Assembly (NCBI GenBank): GCA_019348515.1
Contig: JAHWJF010000001.1
Span: forward strand, 2,692-28,351
Direction of reading: 5' to 3'
Length of the DNA: 25,660 nt
Origin: Chloroflexota bacterium
GTDB lineage: Bacteria > Chloroflexota > Chloroflexia > Thermomicrobiales > UBA6265
Positions 1 to 7,723 of the stretch are shown one piece after another (position 1 is the first letter of the stretch; the number at the start of each line of letters is the position of its first letter). The notes below the pieces were generated by a model that saw only the letters and a program-made list of their open reading frames with translations, was not told the origin of the DNA and ran no database searches. The position numbers and the translations under genes were made by a program.

Positions 1-879
1 CTGGAGCAAAAGATCTCGAATAGCATGCCCTGGCTGGACGGCGTTGCCGCGACGATGGAGCAGGCGTTCGAGCCGCTCCTCGGCCAGGAAGCGCCGCGCG
101 GGCCGCGCGACTTCCTCTACGGCACCTGGCTCGGCCACTCGCTGCACGCGGCGGTCATCCCCGTGCCGGTCGGAGCCTGGTCGGCGACGATGCTCTTCGA
201 CCTGATGGGCGAGGAACGGGCGGCGGATCTGACCCTGGGACTCGGTCTCGTGGGTGCGGTCGGGGCAGCGGTGACTGGCGCCGCACAGTGGCAGGATACG
301 ACGAATCAGGAAGCGCCACGTCGTCTCGGCGCTCTCCATGCTCTCCTGAACGTCGCCGCCACCGGTCTCATGGCCGGCTCGTGGTTGATGCGCCGGCAAG
401 GGCAACGCACGTCCGGGGTTGCCCTCTCCTCTCTTGGGCTCGGCGTCAACCTCGCCTCAGCCTGGCTCGGGGGTGAGCTCGCCTACGAGCTCGGGATCGG
501 CGTCAACCACGCCGCATTCGAGGACCCACCATCGGAGTGGACCGATGTCGCCGCCGTGGACGAACTCATCGATGGATCGCCGCGGCGTGTCGAGGCGGAT
601 GGCACGCCGGTACTCCTGCTGCGGCAAGGAGAGCAGATCCGGGCGATTGGCGCGACGTGTCCCCACTTTGGCGGTCCTCTCGACGAGGGGTCGATCGATG
701 GAGAGACCGTCACCTGCCCGTGGCACGGCTCCGTTTTCAATCTCAGCGACGGCGCGTTGATTCACGGGCCGTCGATGTATCCGGCCGTGGCCTATGAAGT
801 CCGCGTGGAGGATGGCCGGATCGCAATCCGCGCCAACGCCGAGCGGGCCGGCGCATTACTCGGCGCGGCCACGACCTAG
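1..879 (+). CDS. DUF2231-like membrane domain fused to a Rieske [2Fe-2S] domain (5' end may be cut)
   Basis: Probably an electron-transfer or redox protein at the cytoplasmic membrane; its partner is unknown. Counting from the ATG at 25 (284 aa), residues about 30-160 are hydrophobic with several membrane segments, resembling the DUF2231 family. Residues about 170-270 form a Rieske ferredoxin domain with the two ligand pairs C212-P-H214 and C231-P-W-H234. The second box, CPWHGSVF, is typical of soluble Rieske ferredoxins and dioxygenase ferredoxin parts. The reading frame stays open upstream of the ATG to base 1 (codons for LEQKISNS), so the true start may lie outside the window. The stop codon overlaps the stop codon of the convergent iolD by a few bases. 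Function beyond electron transfer is not inferable. Confidence 0.8.
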   Translation: MEQKISNSMPWLDGVAATMEQAFEPLLGQEAPRGPRDFLYGTWLGHSLHAAVIPVPVGAWSATMLFDLMGEERAADLTLGLGLVGAVGAAVTGAAQWQDTTNQEAPRRLGALHALLNVAATGLMAGSWLMRRQGQRTSGVALSSLGLGVNLASAWLGGELAYELGIGVNHAAFEDPPSEWTDVAAVDELIDGSPRRVEADGTPVLLLRQGEQIRAIGATCPHFGGPLDEGSIDGETVTCPWHGSVFNLSDGALIHGPSMYPAVAYEVRVEDGRIAIRANAERAGALLGAATT

Positions 880-2759
880 TAAAAGAACCGCTCGCGCTTC
901 TCCTGCTCGACGTACTCCGCCCGCGCCTCGCGCACGGCGGAGACGTCGGACACCTCGGCCACCGGAACATCCCACCAGGAGTCGAACCCTGGAACCGACG
1001 CGTGCTTCTGGACCGGAACGTGGATGACGACGGTGCGCGTCTCGCTCTTCGCCCGCTCTAGCGCCTCGCGCAGCTCGGCTTCATTGGTGGCCCGCATGGC
1101 GACCGCACCCAGGCTGGCAGCGTTGGCCGCGAAGTCGATCGGGATATACGGTCCGTCGAGCTCACCGGTCTCCGGGTTGCGGTAGCGCAGTTCGTTGCCG
1201 AATGAGGGTGAGCCGGTCGACATCTGCAGTTTGCGGATGATCTGGAATCCGCCGTTGTCGACGACGACGATCGTCAGCTTCATCCCTTCTTCCAGAGACG
1301 TGACGATCTCGGTGTGCAGCATCAGGTAGGAGCCGTCGCCGACCATGACGTAGACCTCGCGCGAGGGATCGGCCATCTTCACCCCGAGACCACCGGCAAT
1401 CTCGTACCCCATTGTGGAGTAGCCGTACTCCAGGTGGTACGCCTTGGGATCAACCGGACGCCAGAGTTTCAAGAGGTCGCCCGGCAAGCCGCCCGCCGCG
1501 CAGACGACAACGTCGCGCGGGCCGCTGGCGGCGTTGACGAGACCGATCACATTTGCCTGTGTCAGGTCCGCTGGGTTTTCGACGGCACGGATGGTATCGA
1601 CCGTGGAGTCCCATTCGGCCTTGAGCGTCTCGACACGATCGCCGTACCCCGCGCTGGTGCGGAACTTCCCGGCGGCGAGGGTCTCCCGGAGCGAGTCGAG
1701 GGTCGCCCGCGCATCTCCCACCAGTGGCAGTGCCCCGAACTTGTGGGCATCCCGAGAAGAGACGTTGATGCTAAGAAACCTCACGTCGGGATGCTGGAAC
1801 TGGGTGTGTGAGGCGGTGGTGAAGTCCGCCAGGCGGGTGCCGACCGCGATGACCAGATCGGCCTCTAGCGCCAGACGGTTGGCGGCGAGACTTCCGTTGG
1901 GACCGATTGCTCCCGCGTTCCAAGCGTGGTTCCAGGGCAGCGCGCCCTTCCCGGCCTGGGTCTCGGTTACCGGAACGCCGAGGCCGTCGGCGAAGTCCGA
2001 CAGCGCGGCCGTCGCCTCGGAGTAGAGCACCCCGCCGCCGGCGATGATCAGCGGCTTCTCGGCGTTCCTAATCATCTCGACCGCGCGTTGGAGATCCTCA
2101 GCCGGCGGCACGATCCGCGAGATGTAGTGGACCCGCTTTTCAAAGAAGTGCGCCGGGTAGTCGTACCCCTCGGCTTGCACATCTTGCGGTAAGCAGACCG
2201 TTACCGCGCCGGTCTCCGCCTGGTCGGTCAGCACCCGCATCGCCTCCGGGAGACTCGCCAGCAGTTGCTCGGGACGGTTGATACGGTCCCAGAAGCGCGA
2301 CACGGGAATGAAAGCGTCGTTGACGCTGACGTCCAGGCTTAGGGGGTACTCGAGCTGTTGCAGCACTGGATCTGGCCGGCGAGAGGCGAAAATGTCGCCC
2401 GGCAGGAGCAGCACAGGGAGGCGGTTGATGGTGGCCATCGCCGCCCCGGTGATCATGTTCGTCGCGCCGGGGCCGATAGATGACGTGCAGGCGAACGTCT
2501 GCATGCGGTTCTTCATCTTGGCGTACGCCGCCGCCGTGTGGACCATGCCCTGTTCGTTCTGGGGACGGTGGAAGGCGACCTCGAGCTTCAGCTCTTCCAG
2601 CGCCTGGCCGATCCCCGCCACGTTGCCGTGACCGAAGATGCCCCACACTCCGGCGAAGAATGGCTGCTCGACACCGTCTCGTTCGACATACTGCTGGGTC
2701 AGGAATTTCACCACCGCTTGCGCCATGGTCATCCGTGCCGTTTCGATCCGCGTCGCCAT
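876..2759 (-). CDS. iolD: 3D-(3,5/4)-trihydroxycyclohexane-1,2-dione acylhydrolase IolD (ThDP enzyme)
   Basis: Hydrolytically opens the inositol-derived trione ring to 5-deoxy-glucuronate, a cytoplasmic step of myo-inositol catabolism. The 627-aa protein has the three-domain fold of thiamine-diphosphate enzymes: an N-terminal PYR domain with the likely catalytic glutamate at E69 (HRPQNEQGM), a central domain (about 215-365), and a C-terminal PP domain with the cofactor motif GDGSYLM at 474-480 followed by DNGG at 501-504. Length and the GHGNVAGIGQAL block near residue 43 fit IolD rather than acetolactate synthase. The start at 2759 is chosen because AAAGGGG lies just upstream; a longer frame to 2936 would overlap iolB. 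Last gene of the minus-strand iolG-iolB-iolD set, 28 bases after iolB. Confidence 0.92.
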   Translation of the reverse strand: MATRIETARMTMAQAVVKFLTQQYVERDGVEQPFFAGVWGIFGHGNVAGIGQALEELKLEVAFHRPQNEQGMVHTAAAYAKMKNRMQTFACTSSIGPGATNMITGAAMATINRLPVLLLPGDIFASRRPDPVLQQLEYPLSLDVSVNDAFIPVSRFWDRINRPEQLLASLPEAMRVLTDQAETGAVTVCLPQDVQAEGYDYPAHFFEKRVHYISRIVPPAEDLQRAVEMIRNAEKPLIIAGGGVLYSEATAALSDFADGLGVPVTETQAGKGALPWNHAWNAGAIGPNGSLAANRLALEADLVIAVGTRLADFTTASHTQFQHPDVRFLSINVSSRDAHKFGALPLVGDARATLDSLRETLAAGKFRTSAGYGDRVETLKAEWDSTVDTIRAVENPADLTQANVIGLVNAASGPRDVVVCAAGGLPGDLLKLWRPVDPKAYHLEYGYSTMGYEIAGGLGVKMADPSREVYVMVGDGSYLMLHTEIVTSLEEGMKLTIVVVDNGGFQIIRKLQMSTGSPSFGNELRYRNPETGELDGPYIPIDFAANAASLGAVAMRATNEAELREALERAKSETRTVVIHVPVQKHASVPGFDSWWDVPVAEVSDVSAVREARAEYVEQEKRERFFY

Positions 2760-2787
2760 ACGTTCCCCTTTCTGGATCCCCCGGTGA

Positions 2788-3696
2788 TTAGTGCGGTCGC
2801 CGGCCTGCTCGGCCATTGAGCCGCTCGGCGATATCTCGCCAGGAAGAGAGTCCTTCGTTGAGATCGTCGCCCCAGGTCTCACGTACCCAGGCGAAGTCCG
2901 GATCGTCGCTCGGCTGCATCGTCCGCACCGGCTCATCTCCGGCGAGCACGTTCAGGTAGTACCCGGTGTACCCCTGAGCCACGGCAAACGCGTGATACCC
3001 CTCCGGCACTAGCAGCAGGTCGCCGTCGTGGATCACGTACGCCGCATCCGTCTGAGCGTCCGCGGTGTAGAGCCGCTGCAGCCCAAATCCATCCGGAGGG
3101 TCGATCCGGTAGTAATAGATCTCCTCGAGATCGGCCTCGCGCGGCATGTCGTGCACGTCGTGCTTGTGCGGTGGATAGGAGGACCAGTTCCCGCTTGGTG
3201 TGAAGACTTCCACCACGAGAAGACGGTCGGCCGCGAACGACGGCTCGATGATGTGGTTGATCTGGCGCGCCGCGTTGCCCGCGCCGCGGATCTCGACCTT
3301 CACATCGTCTGGCGTGACCAGCTTCGGTGCGAGTCGACGCTCCGCGCGGGCAGCGCACACGGCCAGCTCGAGCGGGGACTCGGCTCTCACTTCGAACGCG
3401 CTGTCCCGCGGCAAATAGAGCGCCCAGGGCTGACCAGCGAAGGGGGTCTCTCGTTCGCCAATGGTCCAGGTCTGGTTCTCGACAACGACCGTGCAGCGCC
3501 CACCAAGCGGCACAAGCGCCACCTCGTCAGGACCGGTTTCACGGGACCAGCTCTCCCCGACTCCCAGTTTCATCACGGTCAACCCGGTGAACTCCCACCC
3601 GGCACGCGTGACGTCGACCTCGATGAGGGTGCCGGAGCTCCCGCCGAGGTCATGTGATTTCAGGAGCAGAGCATCGGCATCGACGGTGATCGCCAT
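2788..3696 (-). CDS. iolB: 5-deoxy-glucuronate isomerase IolB
   Basis: Isomerises 5-deoxy-D-glucuronate to 2-deoxy-5-keto-D-gluconate, the step after IolD. The 302-aa protein is a bicupin of the usual IolB length. The metal site is visible in the second cupin: H177 and H179 in YPPHKHD, an acidic residue in LEEIYYYR (E192), and H235 in PEGYHAF. The IYYYR and GYTGYYLNVLAG blocks are typical of this family. The start at 3696 has a perfect AGGAGG ribosome-binding site. It lies 35 bases downstream of iolG and 28 bases upstream of iolD on the same strand, so the three genes are probably one transcript. Confidence 0.92.
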   Translation of the reverse strand: MAITVDADALLLKSHDLGGSSGTLIEVDVTRAGWEFTGLTVMKLGVGESWSRETGPDEVALVPLGGRCTVVVENQTWTIGERETPFAGQPWALYLPRDSAFEVRAESPLELAVCAARAERRLAPKLVTPDDVKVEIRGAGNAARQINHIIEPSFAADRLLVVEVFTPSGNWSSYPPHKHDVHDMPREADLEEIYYYRIDPPDGFGLQRLYTADAQTDAAYVIHDGDLLLVPEGYHAFAVAQGYTGYYLNVLAGDEPVRTMQPSDDPDFAWVRETWGDDLNEGLSSWRDIAERLNGRAGRRPH

Positions 3697-3731
3697 GCGG
3701 GGACCTCCTCAGTTCAGAAACAGACGAACCA

Positions 3732-4751
3732 TCATCCTCGAGCAAATCGTGATGGCGAAACGGGTGCGTTCTCGCGTCGCGAGGCCTCGGCCGCGTAGGC
3801 AAGCGTCATGGCCGCGCGCGCGTCCTTGCCATCCACTGGCGGTTGCGTATTGTCGATGATGCAATCGATGAATACCTTGAGCTCGTCGATATACGCCTGG
3901 TCGAATCGTTCTAGGAACCAGTAGATGTGGTCGCTGTGAACGCCGGCGGCGTCCAGACGAAGCATCGGCGTGTCGCGGGAGTAGCCGATCATCAACGCTC
4001 CCTCGCTGCCGAAAACCTCGGTGCGCACGTCGTAGCCAAAACCGGAGCGACGGCTATTGTCGATCACGCCCAAGCTGCCATTGCTGAAGCGAAGCGAGAT
4101 GACGCTGGTATCGATATCATCCAACTCCTGAAATACCGGCGCCACGATGGCGCTCCCCATCGCGAAGAGCTCGGTTACCTCAACGCCCATCATCCAGCGC
4201 ACGCAATCGAAATTGTGAATCGTCATGTCCCGGTAGAGACCACCAGACGTTTCGAGATAGGCGCGCGGCGCGGGTGATGGATCGCGCATCGTATCGCGGA
4301 TGGCCTCGATGCGGCCGAGCGCTCCTTTGTCGATGAGCTCCTTCGCCTGGTGATACGCCTTGTCGAAACGGCGTTGGAATCCGATTTGCAGGCGCACACC
4401 TGCCTGGTCGACCGCGTCGAGGGCGCGGTCGGTCGCCTCCAGATCGAGGGCGATTGGCTTTTCGCAGAAGATCTGCTTGCCAGCTTGGGCGGCATCGGTT
4501 ATCAGGGCCGCATGGCTATCAGTCGAGGAGGCGATGACCACCGCATCAACGGTTGCATCGGTAGCCACGTCCCGGGGGTTATCCGTCCAGTGTGGGCAAC
4601 GGACCCGGTTCGCCAGCGTCTCCGCCGATGGACCGTGGACATCGGCGACGATCGCCAACTCGGCGCGCGGAATCGCTGACGCGAGCGTGGTGGCGTGACG
4701 CTGCCCAATCCGTCCCGCGCCGATGAGCGCGACCCGCACCCGTTCCGCCAT
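3732..4751 (-). CDS. iolG: Inositol 2-dehydrogenase-like Gfo/Idh/MocA oxidoreductase
   Basis: Likely the NAD-dependent oxidation of myo-inositol to 2-keto-myo-inositol (scyllo-inosose), which starts the pathway served by iolB and iolD. The 339-aa protein has an N-terminal Rossmann fold (GAGRIG at 11-16) and the family's catalytic residues: K98 in CEKP, D175 and H179 in LYRDMTIHNFD. The FQRRFD block at 125-130 is also typical. Family members act on many sugars and polyols, so the substrate is assigned from the operon context; scyllo-inositol or another cyclitol is possible. First gene of the minus-strand operon; the ribosome-binding site is weak (GGGGGATAG). Confidence is high for the family and moderate for the substrate. 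Confidence 0.85.
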   Translation of the reverse strand: MAERVRVALIGAGRIGQRHATTLASAIPRAELAIVADVHGPSAETLANRVRCPHWTDNPRDVATDATVDAVVIASSTDSHAALITDAAQAGKQIFCEKPIALDLEATDRALDAVDQAGVRLQIGFQRRFDKAYHQAKELIDKGALGRIEAIRDTMRDPSPAPRAYLETSGGLYRDMTIHNFDCVRWMMGVEVTELFAMGSAIVAPVFQELDDIDTSVISLRFSNGSLGVIDNSRRSGFGYDVRTEVFGSEGALMIGYSRDTPMLRLDAAGVHSDHIYWFLERFDQAYIDELKVFIDCIIDNTQPPVDGKDARAAMTLAYAAEASRRENAPVSPSRFARG

Positions 4752-4928
4752 GCTCTATCCCCCGTATCGTCGGTGGCTATCGGCTATCGGCTATCGGCTA
4801 TCGGCATTGAATAATGCGCGCGAATGCGCGGATGTGAAGTGCTCCCGTGCTGGGCTCTTTGTGCACGAGGAACGGCCTTCTCCACGCGCTGTCTCGCCAA
4901 TAGTCATGGGCTGGTAGCCGATAGCCTG
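4752..4928. other. Intergenic spacer between iolG and the secreted cupin/TSP3 gene
   Basis: It contains the upstream region of the iolG operon (minus strand), a heptamer array at 4775-4805, a short direct repeat AATGCGCG (4816-4829 area), and an inverted copy of part of the array at 4915-4926. No open reading frame with a recognisable product is seen. A minus-strand TTCACA followed about 17-18 bases later by an AT-rich hexamer could be the iolG promoter, but it is weak. Confidence 0.5.
4775..4805. repeat. Tandem heptamer array (GGCTATC)n with an inverted partner at 4915-4926
   Basis: Four perfect copies of GGCTATC run head to tail from 4775 to 4802, with a partial fifth copy. The 12-base sequence TAGCCGATAGCC at 4915-4926 is the exact reverse complement of 4775-4786, so the two could pair across about 130 bases. 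Both elements are intergenic, although the second ends three bases from the stop codon of the neighbouring gene. Function is unknown. Confidence 0.85.
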
Positions 4929-6227
4929 CTACGGAACACTGGCCGGATCGAGTGGATTGGTGCCATGCACGAAAAGCTCGTCCGCATCACCCACGCCGTC
5001 GCCGTCGCTGTCCCAGGCAACGGGACTGGTACCGTACTGGTGGACCTCTTCGCCATCGAGCAAGCCATCGCCATCGCTGTCGTTGTTGAGCGGGTCAGTT
5101 CCGTAGATGTAGGCCTCTTCACCGTCCAAGAGTCCATCGGCGTCGTAGTCCCGATTCAGCGGGTCTGACCCATAGGCGGCCTCGTCGACATCGCTCAGTC
5201 CATCGCCATCGATATCCCCGCTCTCGGAGACCACCACGGCCGGTACTGGTGTTGGCTCCACGACGGGCGCGGGCGCCGGGGTCGGCTCACTTACCACCTG
5301 CGGCACGGCTGTCGGCGCCGCGTCCACCGGGGGCAGAAGGACCGTCGGCACAGGTTGCCCAGGCGCCGGGGTTGGTACGGCCTGGGCCGCGGCCGGCTGT
5401 TCGGCGCCGTCGACCGGCTCGCTGAGCGCGGCGACAACGAAGGCAGCAGGTTGCGTGTCCCCGTTCCGCAATGTCAGCGCGCCGGTCACGAGACGGCCAC
5501 TGCCCGCATTGACGGGCGCCGGCTGACCGCCATCGGCGGTGGCCTGTATGCGCCCGGACGTCACCATCATCAATGCCGGACCAGTGTGCGGCGGCAGCTC
5601 CGAGACTTCCCCCGGCAACAGGATGCCGCGCTGAAGCTCGACGTCGAAGGTACCGCGTGGGTAGTCGTTGATCGCATCGCTCGTGAACAGGACAGTACCG
5701 GTGACCGCCGCCCCGGCGGCGGCGGCTTCTGGTGGCACAAGCTCGATGACCCAGACGATGCTGGGATCGGAGCCGACGGCGTAACGCAGGTACGGGTCTC
5801 CTGCGGGCATGAATTGGGCCTCACCCGCTTCCAGGCGCATACGCCGGCTGGTCAACTCGTTGCGGACGACCGCGGCGCCCGTCCGTTGCAGGGTGAAGGA
5901 AGAGGACGCCGTCTCCGGGGCGCCGGTGGCGGTCAATCCCACTTCACGCACCCGCCAGACGAGCGGACCATCGACACTAATCAATCCCTGGGCTACCGTG
6001 TGGATGTGAGGAGCCCCAGCCGTGAACTCGGCCGGCGCCGCCGCGACTTGCGCGGCCGGAGTCGGCTGCAGGGCTGGAGGGGACGCTGGCTGGGTCGGCA
6101 GGTCCTGAGCAGCCGCGCGCTCCCAGCCGGGCAACAGGATCACTCCTGTCATCGCCATCCCCAGCAGCACGGTTAGACCGCGAGCCGCACCCGTTGGCAG
6201 TTTCCCGGAAAATCCTGCCCGTCGCAT
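4929..6227 (-). CDS. Secreted cupin-like protein with Pro-rich linker and C-terminal TSP3-type calcium repeats
   Basis: A probable exported protein of 432 aa. Residues about 15-41 form a signal peptide (hydrophobic core, then an AAAQ cleavage region). Residues about 60-160 and 170-275 look like two degenerate cupin barrels, with short GEAQFMPAG-type and LLPGEVSELPPHTGPAL-type segments. Residues about 277-335 are a Pro/Thr/Ala/Val-rich linker. The C-terminus (about 337-432) holds four repeats of the DxDGDGLxDxEE kind, each followed by YGTDPL-like spacers, as in thrombospondin type-3 calcium-binding repeats. There is no LPXTG motif or membrane anchor after them. The start at 6227 has GAGGAG upstream; a longer frame to 6281 lacks support. 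The ligand is unknown, and no catalytic metal site is obvious in the cupin-like parts. Confidence 0.75.
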   Translation of the reverse strand: MRRAGFSGKLPTGAARGLTVLLGMAMTGVILLPGWERAAAQDLPTQPASPPALQPTPAAQVAAAPAEFTAGAPHIHTVAQGLISVDGPLVWRVREVGLTATGAPETASSSFTLQRTGAAVVRNELTSRRMRLEAGEAQFMPAGDPYLRYAVGSDPSIVWVIELVPPEAAAAGAAVTGTVLFTSDAINDYPRGTFDVELQRGILLPGEVSELPPHTGPALMMVTSGRIQATADGGQPAPVNAGSGRLVTGALTLRNGDTQPAAFVVAALSEPVDGAEQPAAAQAVPTPAPGQPVPTVLLPPVDAAPTAVPQVVSEPTPAPAPVVEPTPVPAVVVSESGDIDGDGLSDVDEAAYGSDPLNRDYDADGLLDGEEAYIYGTDPLNNDSDGDGLLDGEEVHQYGTSPVAWDSDGDGVGDADELFVHGTNPLDPASVP

Positions 6228-6470
6228 GGTCCCTTGCTCCTCTGTCTTTCTGGCACCGCAATCGCCCGACCCCAGGGCCACGGGCGCGCGGGTCGATGCG
6301 AATGTTCGTGATGCCAGCGCTCTTTCCCGGCTGGCGACTGCGACCGCTACGGAAGCGTTAGGCCACCCGCGCTACGGTTCGCGCAAGTGGGGAGACTATA
6401 CTTTCGTTTGGCCTTGAGCGTTGCCAAAGAGGCATCGCACGAACCAAAACCGACCTTGAGGAATGAGCTC
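6228..6470. other. Divergent intergenic region between the secreted protein gene and ispH
   Basis: This region separates oppositely oriented genes and should carry promoters for both. On the plus strand TATACT at 6397-6402 is a good -10 hexamer, but no matching -35 is seen 16-18 bases upstream. Placing transcription start near 6409 favours the ispH start at 6471 over the GTG at 6387. No RNA gene or repeat was recognised. Confidence 0.4.
6397..6402 (+). promoter_or_regulatory. Candidate -10 box (TATACT) for ispH
   Basis: TATACT matches five of six positions of the sigma-70-type -10 consensus. The -35 region is not recognisable, so this is a weak candidate. It lies about 70 bases upstream of the chosen GTG start of ispH. 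Confidence 0.35.
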
Positions 6471-7493
6471 GTGTTAGCCACCAGTACTATTACTCCCATC
6501 CAAAATCATGAATCCCCTGTACCCGAGCCAAAGACTGGAAAGCGGGTGGTCGTCGCCAAAGAGCTCGGTTACTGCTGGGGAGTGCGGCGCGCACTCGAAA
6601 TCGTCGAAGCCGCCGCCGAGACCACGGGGCCAATCGCCCCGATCGGCGATGTAATTCACAACCCGCAAGTGGTCGAGCGCCTGCGCGAGCGCGGCGTCGA
6701 AGGAGCGACCTCGGTCGCCGAGGCCGCTGGCCGTGGGTTCCGGCGCGTGGCGATCACCGCTCATGGCATGGGGCCTCACCTGGCGGGAGAAGCGGCGTCC
6801 GCAGGTATGGAGCTGATCGACACGACCTGCCCGTTGGTCACGAAGGTGCAGCGCCTCGCCCAGAAGCTGGTACGGCAAGGGTACTATCTGGTCGTCTACG
6901 GCGATTCCTATCATCCAGAAGTGCGCAGTGTGATCGGTTGGGCCGGCACCTCGAAAGCAATCGCTGCCAAGAAGATGGACGATTTACCCTGGAATGCGCC
7001 GCGTGGCGTCACGGGTGAGGGTGTTGCTACGCCTCCGCGTAAGGTTGCAGTGGTATCGCAGACGACGAAAAATGTCGATGAGTTGATGCTCTTCGCGCAG
7101 AACCTGCAGGCGATGGTGATGCCTGAAGGGGGGGAGTTCCGCCTCTGCAACACCATTTGCGAACCAACGTCCGAGCGACAGAATGCGCTCAAGCGACTGG
7201 TTGAAGAGGATCAGGTCGATGTCATTCTCGCCATCGGGGGCCGCAAAAGCTCGAATACCGCTCGCTTGGCGGAGGTCGGAACGTCGCTGGGGGTTCCTTC
7301 CTATCACATCGAGCGGATTGGAGACATCGAAGACTCGTGGCTCTCGAACGCGGAAATTATCGGTGTGACGGCCGGCGCCTCGACACCTGATGATGTCATC
7401 GAGACTGTGGTCGCGGACCTAGCCCGACGCGGTTATTCCCCGCCGGAAGGTGGCATCCGCCCAATCGATCCAGAATACGTACCTGCGTACTAA
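6471..7493 (+). CDS. ispH: 4-hydroxy-3-methylbut-2-enyl diphosphate reductase IspH (LytB)
   Basis: Catalyses the last step of the MEP pathway, reducing HMBPP to IPP and DMAPP with a [4Fe-4S] cluster. The three cluster cysteines are present: C35 (GYCWGV), C120 (DTTCPLV) and C230 (CNTICEPTSERQ). Active-site blocks are also visible: H63 in IHNPQV, H98 in TAHG, H148 in YHPEV, the SQTT block near 196-199, and KSSNTARL near 259. The GTG start at 6471 is chosen because GAGGAA lies just upstream; a GTG at 6387 in the same frame has no ribosome-binding site and precedes the candidate -10 box. The chosen start leaves a short non-conserved N-terminal tail of about 24 residues. It stands alone, flanked by transport and secretion genes. 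Confidence 0.93.
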   Translation: MLATSTITPIQNHESPVPEPKTGKRVVVAKELGYCWGVRRALEIVEAAAETTGPIAPIGDVIHNPQVVERLRERGVEGATSVAEAAGRGFRRVAITAHGMGPHLAGEAASAGMELIDTTCPLVTKVQRLAQKLVRQGYYLVVYGDSYHPEVRSVIGWAGTSKAIAAKKMDDLPWNAPRGVTGEGVATPPRKVAVVSQTTKNVDELMLFAQNLQAMVMPEGGEFRLCNTICEPTSERQNALKRLVEEDQVDVILAIGGRKSSNTARLAEVGTSLGVPSYHIERIGDIEDSWLSNAEIIGVTAGASTPDDVIETVVADLARRGYSPPEGGIRPIDPEYVPAY

Positions 7494-7541
7494 TATTCTG
7501 AAGCGCTACTGTTAATGTCGTGTTCACGCCAAAACCTGTGA

Positions 7542-7570
7542 TTGACACGTGATATTCGCTGGGATATGCT
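7542..7570 (+). promoter_or_regulatory. Strong sigma-70-type promoter for the first Liv operon
   Basis: A perfect TTGACA (7542-7547) is followed after exactly 17 bases by TATGCT (7565-7570), five of six matches to the -10 consensus. Transcription should start near 7577, about 147 bases before the ATG at 7724. This is the best promoter in the window. Confidence 0.82.
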
Positions 7571-7589
7571 CCCGCCACGTTTGACAGGA

Positions 7590-7702
7590 GATCCCAGGTT
7601 GGGATCGGGCAGCGCGTGCGGTTTTGTACGGCTGCCCAAATACATGATGACGCACTGCTCGTGGCTACGAGCGCATGTGTGACGGCTGGCGATGATGCCA
7701 GC
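7590..7702 (+). promoter_or_regulatory. Structured mRNA leader with four stem-loops
   Basis: Four inverted repeats follow one another: GATCCCA/TGGGATC (7590-7596 with 7600-7606), GGGCAGC/GCTGCCC (7607-7613 with 7631-7637, extended by CGT/ACG inside), GCTCGT/ACGAGC with a GGCT loop (7657-7662 with 7667-7672), and GCTGGC/GCCAGC (7685-7690 with 7697-7702). The last ends nine bases before the GGAGG ribosome-binding site. Known riboswitch cores were not recognised. A regulatory leader is an inference from this density of stems. Confidence 0.6.
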
Positions 7703-7723
7703 GAAGAGCATGGAGGATCGCGA

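Larger units (their letters stand above)
7494..7723 (+). other. Intergenic region with promoter and structured leader of the first Liv operon
   Basis: The 230 bases between ispH and the binding-protein gene hold a near-consensus promoter at 7542-7570 and, downstream of it, an untranslated leader of about 147 bases with four consecutive perfect inverted repeats (listed separately). No rho-independent terminator of ispH was recognised upstream of the promoter. Confidence 0.7.

Noticed and set aside
4775..4805. CRISPR array
   Set aside because: The repeats are seven bases long and directly contiguous, with no spacers and no cas genes.
6387..6470. Earlier GTG start of ispH at 6387
   Set aside because: No ribosome-binding site is present, and the candidate -10 box lies downstream of it.
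7577..7723. Guanidine-I (ykkC) riboswitch in the leader of the first Liv operon
   Set aside because: The conserved ykkC core sequences are absent; only generic stems are visible.
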